Source: JANPIX01 sp031425195 (GTDB lineage Bacteria > Pseudomonadota > Alphaproteobacteria > Rhodobacterales > Rhodobacteraceae). From it: a stretch of 64,000 bases of DNA. Position numbers and translations under genes: made by a program. How positions within the stretch are numbered: position 1 is the first letter of the stretch; every line of letters starts with the position of its first letter. The notes under the pieces are model-generated. The model searched no databases, was not told the DNA's origin, and saw only the letters and a list, made by a program, of their open reading frames with translations. Where the stretch lies: positions 62,001-126,000 of the forward strand of contig JANPIX010000017.1 of assembly GCA_031425195.1 (NCBI GenBank), in the 5' to 3' direction. Positions 54,008-63,422 of this stretch are shown one piece after another.

Positions 54008-54772
54008 ATGATGAGCATCGGCGAAGCAGCACAGAACAGACGCGTTATGGCCCTCACCGGGGCAGACGCACTTTCCTTCCTTCAGGGATTGGTCACGAAT
54101 GACGTGCTGCCGCTTGGTCGCGGGCCGGGTGTGGTGTGGACAGCACTCCTGTCACCGCAGGGCAAGTATCTGGCCGATTTCCTTGTGGCCCAGACGTCGC
54201 ACGGCCTGATCCTCGATCTGCCCGAAATGCTGGCCGATGCCACGATCCGCCGCCTGAACATGTACCGCCTGCGCGCCGACATGCAGATGACGCCAAGCCC
54301 GCTTTACGTGCACCGTGGCCTTGGCGCTGTGCCGGATGATGGCTTCCCCGATCCGCGCGACCCCCATCTCGGCTGGCGCGCCTGGCGCGACCAACCCGGG
54401 GCCGCCCCCGCTATCGACTGGGATGCCATCCGCGTCGCCCACTGCATCCCCGAAAGCGGCATCGAACTTCTGCCCGACGAAAGCTATGTGCTGGAAGCAG
54501 GGTTCGAACGCCTGCACGGCGTCGATTTCCGCAAAGGCTGCTATGTCGGTCAGGAAGTCACCGCGCGGATGAAACACAAGACCGATCTGCGCAAGGGTCT
54601 GGTCACCGTGAACGTGCAGGCCACAGCCCCCATCGGCACGCCCATCCTGCAGGACGACAGGCCCGCAGGCACCCTGTTCACCCAGTCGGGCGGTCAGGGC
54701 ATCGCCTATCTGCGGTTCGACCGCGCCACAGGCCCGATGCAGGCCGCCGGGGCGACAGTCACCCTGCCCTGA
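54008..54772 (+). CDS. ygfZ: folate-binding YgfZ/GcvT-related protein
   Basis: 254 residues. The signature KGCYVGQEVTARMKH is that of YgfZ (IBA57), a folate protein needed for iron-sulfur enzymes such as MiaB. ALTGADALSFLQGLVTND opens the conserved part. Start at the first of two adjacent ATGs. The window also encodes many Fe-S proteins (SoeAB, MoaA). Its stop directly adjoins the convergent efp stop. Confidence 0.92.
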   Translation: MMSIGEAAQNRRVMALTGADALSFLQGLVTNDVLPLGRGPGVVWTALLSPQGKYLADFLVAQTSHGLILDLPEMLADATIRRLNMYRLRADMQMTPSPLYVHRGLGAVPDDGFPDPRDPHLGWRAWRDQPGAAPAIDWDAIRVAHCIPESGIELLPDESYVLEAGFERLHGVDFRKGCYVGQEVTARMKHKTDLRKGLVTVNVQATAPIGTPILQDDRPAGTLFTQSGGQGIAYLRFDRATGPMQAAGATVTLP

Positions 54773-55336
54773 TCAGGCGCGTTCGGAATATTCCATCAAC
54801 TCGGTATGCACGATGATCACCTCATCCGTCCCGATGAACGGCGGCACCATGATCCGCACGCCGTTGTCCAGAATAGCAGGCTTGTAGCTGCTGGTCGCCG
54901 TCTGGCCCTTCTGAACCGGCTCTGTCTCCACCACTGTGCACTTCACCTTTTGCGGGATCTGCACCGACAATGCCTCTTCCCCGAAATACTGCATCGTGGC
55001 GATCATGCCATCCTGCAGGAAAGGCCGCCGGTCGCCCAGCAACTCGGCATCAATCTCCACCTGCTCATAAGTCTCATTGTCCATGAAGACGAGCCGCCCA
55101 TCGGTTTCATACAGGAACTGCTGGTCCTTGTTTTCCAGCGTCACCGCCTCCACCTTGTCTTCCGACCGAAACCGTTCGTTCAACTTTCGCCCGTCCCGCA
55201 GGTTTTTCAGTTCGACCTGCGCAAAGGCACCGCCCTTTCCGGGTTTGACATGGCTGACTTTGACAGCCGCCCACAGCCCGCCATCATGGTCCAACACCGC
55301 ACCGGGGCGAATTTCGTTACCGTTGATCTTGGGCAT
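54773..55336 (-). CDS. efp: translation elongation factor P
   Basis: 187-residue EF-P with three beta-barrel domains. The modified lysine is expected at K34 in KPGKGGAFAQ. It relieves ribosome stalling at polyproline runs, several of which occur in this window (PntA linker, VWA linker). The ribosome site is weak. The 216 bp upstream are AT-rich and carry promoters for efp and the divergent DUF6280 gene. Confidence 0.97.
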   Translation of the reverse strand: MPKINGNEIRPGAVLDHDGGLWAAVKVSHVKPGKGGAFAQVELKNLRDGRKLNERFRSEDKVEAVTLENKDQQFLYETDGRLVFMDNETYEQVEIDAELLGDRRPFLQDGMIATMQYFGEEALSVQIPQKVKCTVVETEPVQKGQTATSSYKPAILDNGVRIMVPPFIGTDEVIIVHTELMEYSERA

Positions 55337-55552
55337 GTGGGGAAAACCATTGCAAAAAGGTTGATGATTGTGGTGCCATTCCTATATCTGGGCAATCAAA
55401 CCCGTGCAAGGCAACTAGATGCTGTGAACCGGATTCGGAGCCATGCAAAAAATACATGGCTGCTATGAAAAATAAGAGTCCCCGAATCAGTCAATAGTCG
55501 CCATATTCCGCAAACCCGGAAAATAACAAGGGCAGAAAAAAAGGACGATCCG

Positions 55553-55879
55553 ATGGCCGACTTTATCGACAGCACCGCCTTCAACTTCGAACAAGGACAG
55601 CGCGCCCGCAAATTGTTTGCGGCCGTGGTGCTTGCTGCGTTGGATGATGCCATTGCTGATGACAAGAAATACGGCAACGGACCGGACCAGATCGCCCGCT
55701 GGGCACGCTCGCGCGATGGCCGCGAAGTGCTGTCCTGTGCAGGGATCGACCCGAATGAACGCGTTGTGAAGGGTTTGATGGATTTCGTCGGCAAAGGCGT
55801 GCGCACCTCGGTCGCCCTGTCGCGCGAAGAAAGCGAACGCCGCCACGCGCTGGAACTCGAACAGGCCGAAGCGGCCTGA
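55553..55879 (+). CDS. DUF6280 family protein
   Basis: 108-residue soluble protein, strongly resembling a Rhodobacteraceae family (RARKLFAAVVLAALDDAIADD, ARWARSRDGREVLSCAGIDP, TSVALSREESERR). It is very helical, with a charged C terminus. I know no function. AAAGGA stands about 8 bases before the start. Divergent from efp and followed by a clean terminator. Confidence 0.85.
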   Translation: MADFIDSTAFNFEQGQRARKLFAAVVLAALDDAIADDKKYGNGPDQIARWARSRDGREVLSCAGIDPNERVVKGLMDFVGKGVRTSVALSREESERRHALELEQAEAA

Positions 55880-55901
55880 TCCTTCCGCCCACCCCAATGA
55901 A

Positions 55902-55927
55902 AAAACGCGCCTTTTCAGGCGCGTTTT
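55902..55927. terminator. bidirectional rho-independent terminator
   Basis: AAAACGCGCC/GGCGCGTTTT, a 10-bp stem with loop TTTTCA and T/A tracts at both feet. Lies between the DUF6280 gene and the convergent PopZ-like gene. Confidence 0.88.
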
Positions 55928-55954
55928 GCATTTCAGATGCCTGATCTATCCGCC

Positions 55955-56638
55955 TTACGACAAGTCTTTCGTCGCCAGCATCCGGTTGATTTCGACCCGC
56001 ACCAACTTGCGAACGTTGCGGGTGATCCGCTCGCCCAGCAAACCCTGCAATTCTTCGCGGATCACATCACGCACCAGATCACGTAGGGCGGCATCGCCGG
56101 GGTTTACAGGCACGGCCACCATTGCCGGGGTTTCCGATTCCGCGCCAACAGGAGCAGGCCCCGCCTCGGCCACCAATTCGCCCACATCCGCATCGACATA
56201 GGGCGCTTCTTCGGGTGTCGGATCAGGAATGATTTCGGCATCCTCGATCACGGCGGCGGGAACAGCCACGGGGCCGGTGCCCATCACAGCGGCAAGCGCA
56301 TCTGACGCCGCCGCATCCGTTTCCCGCACAGGTTCCACCGCCACAACATCCACCAGACTCAGCACAGGCTTGCGCACCGTGCGGGTGGACAGATCCACCA
56401 CCACGGCATCACGGACACGGTCCTGTTCGGTTGCGATCAACGGCTCCAGCGCGGGCGCAGCAGGCACCGCATCAATGCGAAGCGCCGGGGAAAGGATCAG
56501 CTTGTCGGGTTGCGCCGCCTTCTTCGCCCGCTTGGCCGCGCGGGCGGGGCGGTTTTCGGGGCGCAGTTCCTCTGACACAAGCCGCCTGATCGACGACAAT
56601 ACATCTTCAATCTCAGCCGAATTTCGCTGTTCAGACAT
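55955..56638 (-). CDS. acidic protein with PopZ-like (DUF2497) architecture
   Basis: 227 residues. N-terminal helix IEDVLSSIRRLVSEE at about 9-23, a long disordered acidic Pro/Ala/Val/Glu-rich middle (about 40-175), and a C-terminal helical bundle (LRDLVRDVIREELQGLLGERITRNVRKLVRVEINRML). This three-part plan is that of PopZ, the polar organiser of alphaproteobacteria, though identity is low. AGGTGG precedes the chosen ATG; the 13 codons before it are open but atypical. Lies 110 bp after tolC on the same strand. Confidence 0.65.
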   Translation of the reverse strand: MSEQRNSAEIEDVLSSIRRLVSEELRPENRPARAAKRAKKAAQPDKLILSPALRIDAVPAAPALEPLIATEQDRVRDAVVVDLSTRTVRKPVLSLVDVVAVEPVRETDAAASDALAAVMGTGPVAVPAAVIEDAEIIPDPTPEEAPYVDADVGELVAEAGPAPVGAESETPAMVAVPVNPGDAALRDLVRDVIREELQGLLGERITRNVRKLVRVEINRMLATKDLS

Positions 56639-56748
56639 CCAACCCACCTGACAAGACGTGTTCCCCGCAATCACCATACGCGCGCCGCGCCCCTTTTGAC
56701 AAGGAACGCGGCGCGGGTCGGGGGCACTTTTTTCAGCGCGGCGAAGAC

Positions 56749-58167
56749 TCAGTTTTCACCGATGCTTTTCAAGATCCGGTCCAGTTTCTTTCCCTGAACG
56801 GTATGCGACGGCGCATCCTTGACGGCCTTGTAATAGGCAGTCGGATCATAGGTCGGTATCCCCAGTTGCAGATGATCAACCGTCAGAAGGCCCATTGTCT
56901 GCAGCAGGGAATAGACGCCCAGATACCGCGTCGCTTCGGCCGTGGCGCGGGCGACCCGCGCATCCAGCAATTCCTGTTCGGCATCCAGCACATCAAGTGC
57001 AGTCCGCGCGCCAAGTTTCGCCTCTTCGCGCAGCCCGTCAAACGCGATCTGCGCCGCCCGGATCTGGCGATCCGTCGCCTCGATCTGCGCTTGGGCAACA
57101 GCCAGATTTGCCCAGGCGTTGCCCACGTCTTCTTCAATGTTGACAGTGGTTTGCAGCAGGGCCGACCGTGACGATTCCGCCGATTGCAGCGCCCGGCGGT
57201 AGATTGCCGCCAACTGCCCACCGGCATAAAGCGTCTGGTTGAATGACAGGGTCAGCGAATTTGATGCCGTAAGATCGCCACCGTCACCAAAGGATTCGTC
57301 GGTCAACCCGATGCCTGCACGCGCGGCAATCGATGGCTTCGTACCCGCCTTGGCACGGGCCACATTTATTTCGGCCACGGTCACCTGATGCTGGGCCTGC
57401 CGCAGGCTTGGGTGGGTGCGCACCGCCACGCTGCGCGCTTCGTCCAGCGACCTTGCCGTGGCGGGCGACGGCGGAAGCGATGAAAGTTGCCCTGGATAAT
57501 ATCCGACAGACGCCTTGTACGATTCGCGCGACACCATCAGATCACCTTCGGCCGATGCCAGATTGGCCCGCGCCTGCGCCAGACGCGATTCCGCGAGCGC
57601 CACATCGGTGCGGGTGATCTCGCCCACTTCAAACCGGTCCTGCGCCGCCTGCAGTTCCTGCGTGATCAGCCGCACGTTGCTTTGCCGCAAAAACACGATC
57701 TCCGACGACAGCCGCACGTTGATATAGGATTGCACGGCGGTGATCAGCACGCGCTGTTCCAGATCGACCAGCGCCTGACGCGTGGCCAGCACGGTTTCCT
57801 TTGACGCATCGATCGCAAGCCGCGTGCGCCCGAAATCATAGATCGTCAGGTCGGCGGTCAACTGCGCTGTGGCCGAAAAGTTTTCATTGCCCACGCGCCG
57901 TGTGCCGACCTCGTCACCGAAAAAGACCAACCCCTCTTTCACGGTGCGATTATAGCTGCTTTGCAGCGCAAAGTTGATGACAGGGCGCAGGGCCGACACG
58001 GCAATCGCCACATCCTCGTCAGCGGCCCGCAGCAGCGCCTCGTTCTGGTCCAGCAGATTGGAGTTGCGATAAGCAGACACCAGCGCATCCGTCAGCGTTT
58101 CGGCTCGGACCGGCCCGATGCCAAGAACCGCGATCACCGCCAGTCCCATCAGTTTCATGCTGCGCAT
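56749..58167 (-). CDS. tolC: TolC-family outer membrane efflux protein
   Basis: 472 residues. Signal peptide 1-22 (MRSMKLMGLAVIAVLGIGPVRA), then two repeats of the OEP fold: long helices with regular heptads (LAESRLAQARANLASAEGDL; LLDARVARATAEATRYLGVYSLLQTMG) and the YDFGRTRLAIDA and TLYAGGQLAAIYR strands. It forms the outer membrane tunnel for type I secretion and drug efflux. AGGAGA stands 8 bases before the start. It could serve the RTX protein at 15.7 kb. Confidence 0.93.
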   Translation of the reverse strand: MRSMKLMGLAVIAVLGIGPVRAETLTDALVSAYRNSNLLDQNEALLRAADEDVAIAVSALRPVINFALQSSYNRTVKEGLVFFGDEVGTRRVGNENFSATAQLTADLTIYDFGRTRLAIDASKETVLATRQALVDLEQRVLITAVQSYINVRLSSEIVFLRQSNVRLITQELQAAQDRFEVGEITRTDVALAESRLAQARANLASAEGDLMVSRESYKASVGYYPGQLSSLPPSPATARSLDEARSVAVRTHPSLRQAQHQVTVAEINVARAKAGTKPSIAARAGIGLTDESFGDGGDLTASNSLTLSFNQTLYAGGQLAAIYRRALQSAESSRSALLQTTVNIEEDVGNAWANLAVAQAQIEATDRQIRAAQIAFDGLREEAKLGARTALDVLDAEQELLDARVARATAEATRYLGVYSLLQTMGLLTVDHLQLGIPTYDPTAYYKAVKDAPSHTVQGKKLDRILKSIGEN

Positions 58168-58215
58168 TGCGCCGTCTCCTGCCTGTTCTGATTTGCCGTG
58201 AACCGGATCACCGGA

Positions 58216-58869
58216 TCACAGAAGAAACCCACGCTTGCGCTGAAACCCAGCCAGCACCGGGGCCGCCGCATTGAAGGCGTCGCGCCATGTCACCACGCCG
58301 CTGCGCTTGTGACCGATGCGAACCACGCCAAGCGCACCGTCCATGAACAGCGCGGCAATCCGCCCGCCTTCGCGAAGCTGCGCCAGCAGGGCTTCGGGCA
58401 TCACTTCGACCGCACCCTGCAGAATGATGACATCATAAGGCCCATGCTTGGCCGCCCCCGCCGCAAGCGGGCCGACAATCACGGCGGCGTTGTCGACCCC
58501 CTGGCCGGAAAGGGTGGCCTGTGCCTCATGCGCAATCTCCGCGTCCTCTTCGACGGCCACAACCGCCTGTGCAAGCTGCGCCAGAACCGCACTGGAATAG
58601 CCAAACCCGCATCCCAGATCGAGCACGGTTTCATGCGGCTGCAGGTCAAGGACATCCAGCATCTTGGCCAGTGTCCGCGGCTCCAGCATGACCCGCCCGG
58701 GCGCAATCGTCAGGTTTTCACCAACATAGGCCGCCTCGCGCCGCGCACTTGGCACATACACCTCTCGCGGGATGGCAAGCATGGCGGCAATGATGGGAAA
58801 CTTCGTCACATCTGATGGGCGGACCTGCGTGTCCACCATCACGGTGCGGCGTTGGGTGAATTCGGTCAT
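58216..58869 (-). CDS. protein-L-isoaspartate O-methyltransferase family protein
   Basis: 217 residues. SAM motif VLDLGCGFGYSSAVLA, upstream RVMLEPRTLAKMLDVLDL and C-terminal VIILQGAVEVMPEALLAQLREGGRIAAL fit the PCMT family, which repairs isoaspartyl residues. Many Rhodobacteraceae have this gene directly before tolC, as here (48-bp gap). It lacks the usual GSG nucleophile-like loop residues of E. coli Pcm, so the activity may differ. Start at ATG 58869; ATG 58881 is possible. Confidence 0.8.
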   Translation of the reverse strand: MTEFTQRRTVMVDTQVRPSDVTKFPIIAAMLAIPREVYVPSARREAAYVGENLTIAPGRVMLEPRTLAKMLDVLDLQPHETVLDLGCGFGYSSAVLAQLAQAVVAVEEDAEIAHEAQATLSGQGVDNAAVIVGPLAAGAAKHGPYDVIILQGAVEVMPEALLAQLREGGRIAALFMDGALGVVRIGHKRSGVVTWRDAFNAAAPVLAGFQRKRGFLL

Positions 58870-58947
58870 GTCTGAACTCATCAGTCTAGTTCGGCTGAAA
58901 TCTGTCTTGCCATAGAACCCGGGGTGCCGCAACCGATGGGTGAAGCA

Positions 58948-58980
58948 AGATGCGCCAATCCTTGCAGAATTGGCGCATCT
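58948..58980. terminator. perfect 12-bp hairpin downstream of the VWA gene
   Basis: AGATGCGCCAAT/ATTGGCGCATCT with a 9-base loop, between the VWA gene and pcm (both minus strand). No T-run, but stem length and position favour termination or mRNA 3' end formation. Confidence 0.65.
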
Positions 58981-59001
58981 GCCGGTTTCACGGGCAGGCC
59001 T

Positions 59002-61209
59002 TCACTCGCCGGTCCGGGTGACCCTGACATCCGCCGTCACGCTGCACCGCGCCAGTCCGGCGTTCAAAAGACCCACGGTCCCGCTGCCATCCGCAAATGC
59101 AGTCAGGACAAGCTGACCCCCAATGCTGCCCGCGTCCTGCAGCGTCAGCACACCGTTGACGACCGACTTCATGAAGGGCGGTTGACCGGGGATCGGCATC
59201 GGGTCACTTGCAACCTGCCATTCCGTCGGCGAAAGGGCCGTCCACCGCAATTCCGGCATCGCCGGATCGGCGGCAAAGGCCGCGGGGTCAAACGCCGCGC
59301 CCCAGGTCACAACGCGCGGCGCGGACAGGTTTGTCACAACCGGGCCGAACCCCGCATCAATCCCGTCCGGGCACTGCGCCACCACGGGCGTTCCAACAGT
59401 TCCCGCCCAGGTTCCATCTTGCGGCACAATCGCCCCATCCGCCACCGGTGCTGCCTCAACCGCCACATTGTCCTGCGTCGCAATGACAACCGATGGCGCG
59501 ATCAGGGCCATGGCCTTGGTCGCTGCCTCTGTCTCTGTCCGCCAGATGCACAGCCTGCCCGCCTGTGTGTCCGAACACGCCCCGTCGCCGTCCGTCCAGA
59601 TCGCCGGATTCAGGATCAACGTCGGCATCGTCCCGTCCGCCGCTTCCGGGCCAAACAGCGTCATCGTCACCGACTGCCCGTCAGCACTGGTTGTCGGCAC
59701 ATCCGTGGCCCATCCCGGCGGCAGGGCAAAGACAAGCCCGGTCGCCGCATCCTGCATCCCGCAGGGATCGCTGGCATCACAGCGATATCCCGCGTCCGTC
59801 GTCGTCCCCGCGCCCGGCAGAGCCAGCGTGTCGGCGGCGGCAACCACCATGATATCGCCCATCGGCGCTGTCGGCGCGTCAATCGTTTCCGGCGCGGCCT
59901 CCTCCGTCACAGGCCCAACGGCCACAGGCTCCTCCACGACAGGTTCCTCAGTCACAGGTTCCTCAGCCACAGCTTCGTCCACCACGGCAGGCTCGTCCCC
60001 GTCATCATCGGTGGCCTCGGCATCATCGACGGGCATGTCCTCATCCGTTGCCGTCTCGTCCGCGCCTGTGGCAAACCCCTCGATTTCAAACGCGGTCGCG
60101 GCGGCGGAAACGGTCAGATAATCCTCCAGAATATATCCATCCGCCAAACCCTCGACAGCCCATTCCCCCGGTGAAAGGTGCACAGTCCACGGGCCCGTCA
60201 CGGGCGCCTCCGGTGCCACAACCGCCCCCAGCGGATCATCCAGAGGCGTGGCCGACCACCGGACGGGCACCGTATCCGGCACACCCTTCGGGGCAATGGT
60301 CACCGTCACGGCCGCCAGCGCTGGCTCGGCAGCTTCCGGCTCCGGTTCGAGTGCCAGTTCCACTTCCGGCTCTGGCTCCACAGCGTCATCAACAACCGCC
60401 GTGTTCTTTTTCTGTTTGGAACTGGTCGCCGGTGCCGCCGGCTCGATCGCTGCCACCTCGACATCGGCGCTTTCCGGCACGGCGGCAGGCTCCTCGGCAG
60501 GCAGTTCCGCATCGGCAACAGGTTCATCCATTGCCGGATTTGCCTGATCCAGCGCGTTGGGCGCGTCATCCCCCAGAACCGCCGCCGAAAGGGCGCGGCC
60601 AAGCGCGCGGGCATTGCGCGCGGGAAAATACTTGCCACCCGTCCGTTTCGCGATGCAGGCCAGCCGTGCCCCTTCTTTGGGTTTCAGGCCAAAGCCGATG
60701 ACATGGGCGGTGAAGTCAAACCCCTCCGCCTCCAGTTCCTCGGCCACGGCGCAGGGGTCCATCCGGCAGCTTTCGATGCCATCCGTGACCAGAACCACCG
60801 TCACCGGGCCGTCCTGATAATCCATCGCCTCTGCCGCTTCGCGAAGCGAGGCTGCAATCGGTGTCTTTCCAAGAAAACTCATCCCGCTCAGCGCCTTGCG
60901 CACTTTGCCGTCTGAATTGGGCTGCGGCGGCACCAGCACCTGAATATCACCACAATCCCCTTCGGACCGATGACCATAGGCCATCAGCCCCACCTCCATT
61001 TCGCCGGGAAGCCGCTTCATCAACTGGTTCACGGCGCGCGTCGCGATGGCGAGCTTTGGCGTTTTGCCGATGCGCCCCCACATGGAACCGGACCCATCCA
61101 TCACGATCATGATGCGCGGCGCATCTTGTGCGGCGGCCCGCTGCACACCACCCGCAAAAAGGGAAAGGGCCAAACAGGTCATCAGACCAAAACGGAGGAT
61201 GGCGTTCAT
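59002..61209 (-). CDS. secreted von Willebrand factor A-domain protein
   Basis: 735 residues. Signal peptide 1-27 (MNAILRFGLM...RAAA). VWA domain about 30-215 with a full MIDAS: DGSGSMWG at 38-45, a Thr in GKTPIA, and Asp in VTDGIES. An acidic low-complexity linker follows (about 220-285 and 385-460) with EEPV repeats. Two beta-rich regions lie between and after, the last with cysteine pairs (CDASDPCG; CSDTQAGRLC). AAGGA stands 6 bases before the start; 36 further open codons are unlikely. Probably a periplasmic or surface metal-dependent adhesion or scaffold protein; partner unknown. Confidence 0.85.
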   Translation of the reverse strand: MNAILRFGLMTCLALSLFAGGVQRAAAQDAPRIMIVMDGSGSMWGRIGKTPKLAIATRAVNQLMKRLPGEMEVGLMAYGHRSEGDCGDIQVLVPPQPNSDGKVRKALSGMSFLGKTPIAASLREAAEAMDYQDGPVTVVLVTDGIESCRMDPCAVAEELEAEGFDFTAHVIGFGLKPKEGARLACIAKRTGGKYFPARNARALGRALSAAVLGDDAPNALDQANPAMDEPVADAELPAEEPAAVPESADVEVAAIEPAAPATSSKQKKNTAVVDDAVEPEPEVELALEPEPEAAEPALAAVTVTIAPKGVPDTVPVRWSATPLDDPLGAVVAPEAPVTGPWTVHLSPGEWAVEGLADGYILEDYLTVSAAATAFEIEGFATGADETATDEDMPVDDAEATDDDGDEPAVVDEAVAEEPVTEEPVVEEPVAVGPVTEEAAPETIDAPTAPMGDIMVVAAADTLALPGAGTTTDAGYRCDASDPCGMQDAATGLVFALPPGWATDVPTTSADGQSVTMTLFGPEAADGTMPTLILNPAIWTDGDGACSDTQAGRLCIWRTETEAATKAMALIAPSVVIATQDNVAVEAAPVADGAIVPQDGTWAGTVGTPVVAQCPDGIDAGFGPVVTNLSAPRVVTWGAAFDPAAFAADPAMPELRWTALSPTEWQVASDPMPIPGQPPFMKSVVNGVLTLQDAGSIGGQLVLTAFADGSGTVGLLNAGLARCSVTADVRVTRTGE

Positions 61210-61353
61210 AATATGTCCTTTGGGCCGGGAAAACGCTGAAACAATGTTGGTCCAAACTTTGCCGGAAATCCGCTTTTGGCAAGCGTTTTTACACGGCGCG
61301 CGCAGAAACGGCGTCATGCCCGGCGGCCGGGCTGCCCCAGCGTCAAACCCTTG

Positions 61354-63255
61354 CTAATGCGTCGGGTTCCGTGCCCTGCCCCGCTTGGCCAGAATTCCCG
61401 TCACGGCGGCGGCAATGTTGCGCGCCGAAAGCCCTGCGTCTTCGTACATGGCGGCAGGGCTTGCCTGTTCGATGAACCGGTCAGGCAGATGCAGACTGCG
61501 AACGGATACCCCTGTTTCCAGCAACCCCGCCTGCGCCATGTGCATCAGAACCTGCGCGCCAAAGCCGCCCATGGCCCCCTGTTCGACCGTCAGAATAACC
61601 GCATGATGCCGCGCCAGTTGCGCAATCAGCCCGGTGTCGAGCGGTTTGGCAAACCGCGCATCCGCAATCGTGACAGAAACCCCGGCATCCTCCAGCAAGT
61701 CGGCGGCAAGGTGACATTCGCCCAGATGCCCGCCAAACGACAAAATCGCCACTTCGGTGCCTTCACGCACAACCCGCCCCCGCCCGATCTGCAACGGCAC
61801 GCCGTGGGCCGGAAGGTCCACCCCGGCCCCTTCGCCGCGCGGATACCGGAACGCAATCGGCCCCTCGTCATGCACCGCTGCCGTGGCCACCATATGCACC
61901 AGTTCCGCCTCGTCGCCCGCCGCCATCACGGTAAAGCCCGGCAGATTGGCAAGGAACCCCACGTCAAAACAGCCCGCATGCGTGGCACCGTCCTGACCGA
62001 CAAGCCCCGCCCGATCGATCGCGAACCGCACGGGCAGGCTTTGCAGCGCCACGTCGTGCACAATCTGGTCAAACCCGCGCTGCAGAAAGGTGGAATAGAT
62101 TGCCACAAAAGGGCGCAGTCCACTTGCCGCCATCCCGGCGGCAAAGGTGACGCCATGCTGCTCGGCAATGCCGACATCGAACACCCGTCCCGGAAACCGC
62201 GCTGCCATATCATTGACGCCGGTGCCGTCCGGCATCGCCGCCGTGATTGCCACGATGCGCGGGTCGCGCGCGGCCTCGGCTGTCAGGGCGCGCCCGAATA
62301 CGGCTGTGTAACTGGGCGCATTAGACGCTGATTTGGCCTGCACGCCGCTGTCGACATCGAACTTTGCCACGCCGTGATATTTGTCTGCCGACGCTTCCGC
62401 CGGGGCATATCCCTTGCCCTTCACTGTCTTGACGTGAATAAGCACCGGCCCCGTGGCCCGCGCCTGCGCCGCACGAAGGGTGGCCAGAAGGGTCGGCATG
62501 TCATGGCCGTCCACCGGGCCGATATAGCTGAACCCCAGTTCCTCGAACAATGTGCCGCCCCCCGGTATTCCGGTCACAAGCGCCCGCGCCCGCCGCGCGC
62601 CGTCGCGGATCGGGCCGGGCAGCGCCGCCTCGATCCCCTCGGCGGCATCACGCAGCAACGCAAAGGGGCCAAGTTTCGCCAGATACGATGACAGCGCGCC
62701 CACAGGCGGCGCAATGCTCATGTCGTTGTCATTCAGGATCACGAACAGACGCTTGCCCAGATGCCCTGCATGGTTCATCGCCTCATAGGCCATCCCCGCC
62801 GTGATCGCCCCGTCGCCGATCACGGCAATGGCGTCACCCGTCGGCATCCCCATATCGCGCCCGACGCTGAACCCAAGAGCCGCAGAAATGGACGTCGACG
62901 AATGGGCCGCGCCAAAGGGATCAAAATCGCTCTCGCTGCGCTTGGTGAACCCGCTCAGCCCGCCGCCCTGCCGCAGGGTCCGCATCCGTTCGCGCCGCCC
63001 GGTCAAAATTTTGTGCGGATAGCACTGATGCCCGACATCCCAGATCAGCTTGTCATTGGGCGTGTTGAAAACGGCATGCACGGCAACGGTCAGTTCGACC
63101 ACACCCAGCGACGATCCCAGATGCCCGCCCGTCTTGGACACAACCGAAATCACTTCGGTGCGCAGCTCGTTTGCAAGGTCCGCAAGGTCGCTGTCGCTCA
63201 TGGCGCGCAGATCGGCCGGGCCGGCCACATGGTCAAGAAGGCGTGAATGGGTCAT
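61354..63255 (-). CDS. dxs: 1-deoxy-D-xylulose-5-phosphate synthase
   Basis: 633-residue transketolase-like ThDP enzyme. ThDP motif GDGAITAGMAYEAMNHAGHLGKRLFVILNDN; the N terminus contains SKTGGHLGSSLGVVELT; YSTFLQRGFDQIVHDVA and DRAGLVGQDGATHAG are further signatures. It makes DXP for isoprenoids, here feeding carotenoid and bacteriochlorophyll side chains, which explains its place after pufX. GGGAG stands 6 bases before the start. The terminator of the puf message lies just upstream. Confidence 0.96.
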   Translation of the reverse strand: MTHSRLLDHVAGPADLRAMSDSDLADLANELRTEVISVVSKTGGHLGSSLGVVELTVAVHAVFNTPNDKLIWDVGHQCYPHKILTGRRERMRTLRQGGGLSGFTKRSESDFDPFGAAHSSTSISAALGFSVGRDMGMPTGDAIAVIGDGAITAGMAYEAMNHAGHLGKRLFVILNDNDMSIAPPVGALSSYLAKLGPFALLRDAAEGIEAALPGPIRDGARRARALVTGIPGGGTLFEELGFSYIGPVDGHDMPTLLATLRAAQARATGPVLIHVKTVKGKGYAPAEASADKYHGVAKFDVDSGVQAKSASNAPSYTAVFGRALTAEAARDPRIVAITAAMPDGTGVNDMAARFPGRVFDVGIAEQHGVTFAAGMAASGLRPFVAIYSTFLQRGFDQIVHDVALQSLPVRFAIDRAGLVGQDGATHAGCFDVGFLANLPGFTVMAAGDEAELVHMVATAAVHDEGPIAFRYPRGEGAGVDLPAHGVPLQIGRGRVVREGTEVAILSFGGHLGECHLAADLLEDAGVSVTIADARFAKPLDTGLIAQLARHHAVILTVEQGAMGGFGAQVLMHMAQAGLLETGVSVRSLHLPDRFIEQASPAAMYEDAGLSARNIAAAVTGILAKRGRARNPTH

Positions 63256-63270
63256 GGGATGCTCCCGCAG

Positions 63271-63309
63271 GGGAAAAAAGGGTGTCGTGGCGGACCGCCG
63301 CACGACACC
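63271..63309 (-). terminator. rho-independent terminator between pufX and dxs
   Basis: On the minus strand a long GC-rich stem (GGTGTCGTG... pairing with ...CACGACACC, 63309-63281) is followed at once by CTTTTTTCCCC. This is a textbook terminator for the puf operon. It ends only about 16 bases before the dxs start codon. Confidence 0.85.
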
Positions 63310-63422
63310 AGGGCCTGTTGCCAGCAGGAAGGGAACCGGGTCATCACAACCCGCCATCGGAACCGGCACATCTGGCCCGGATGCGTCGGCGGGGCACATC
63401 ACGCGCCCCGCCCGATCTTTTA

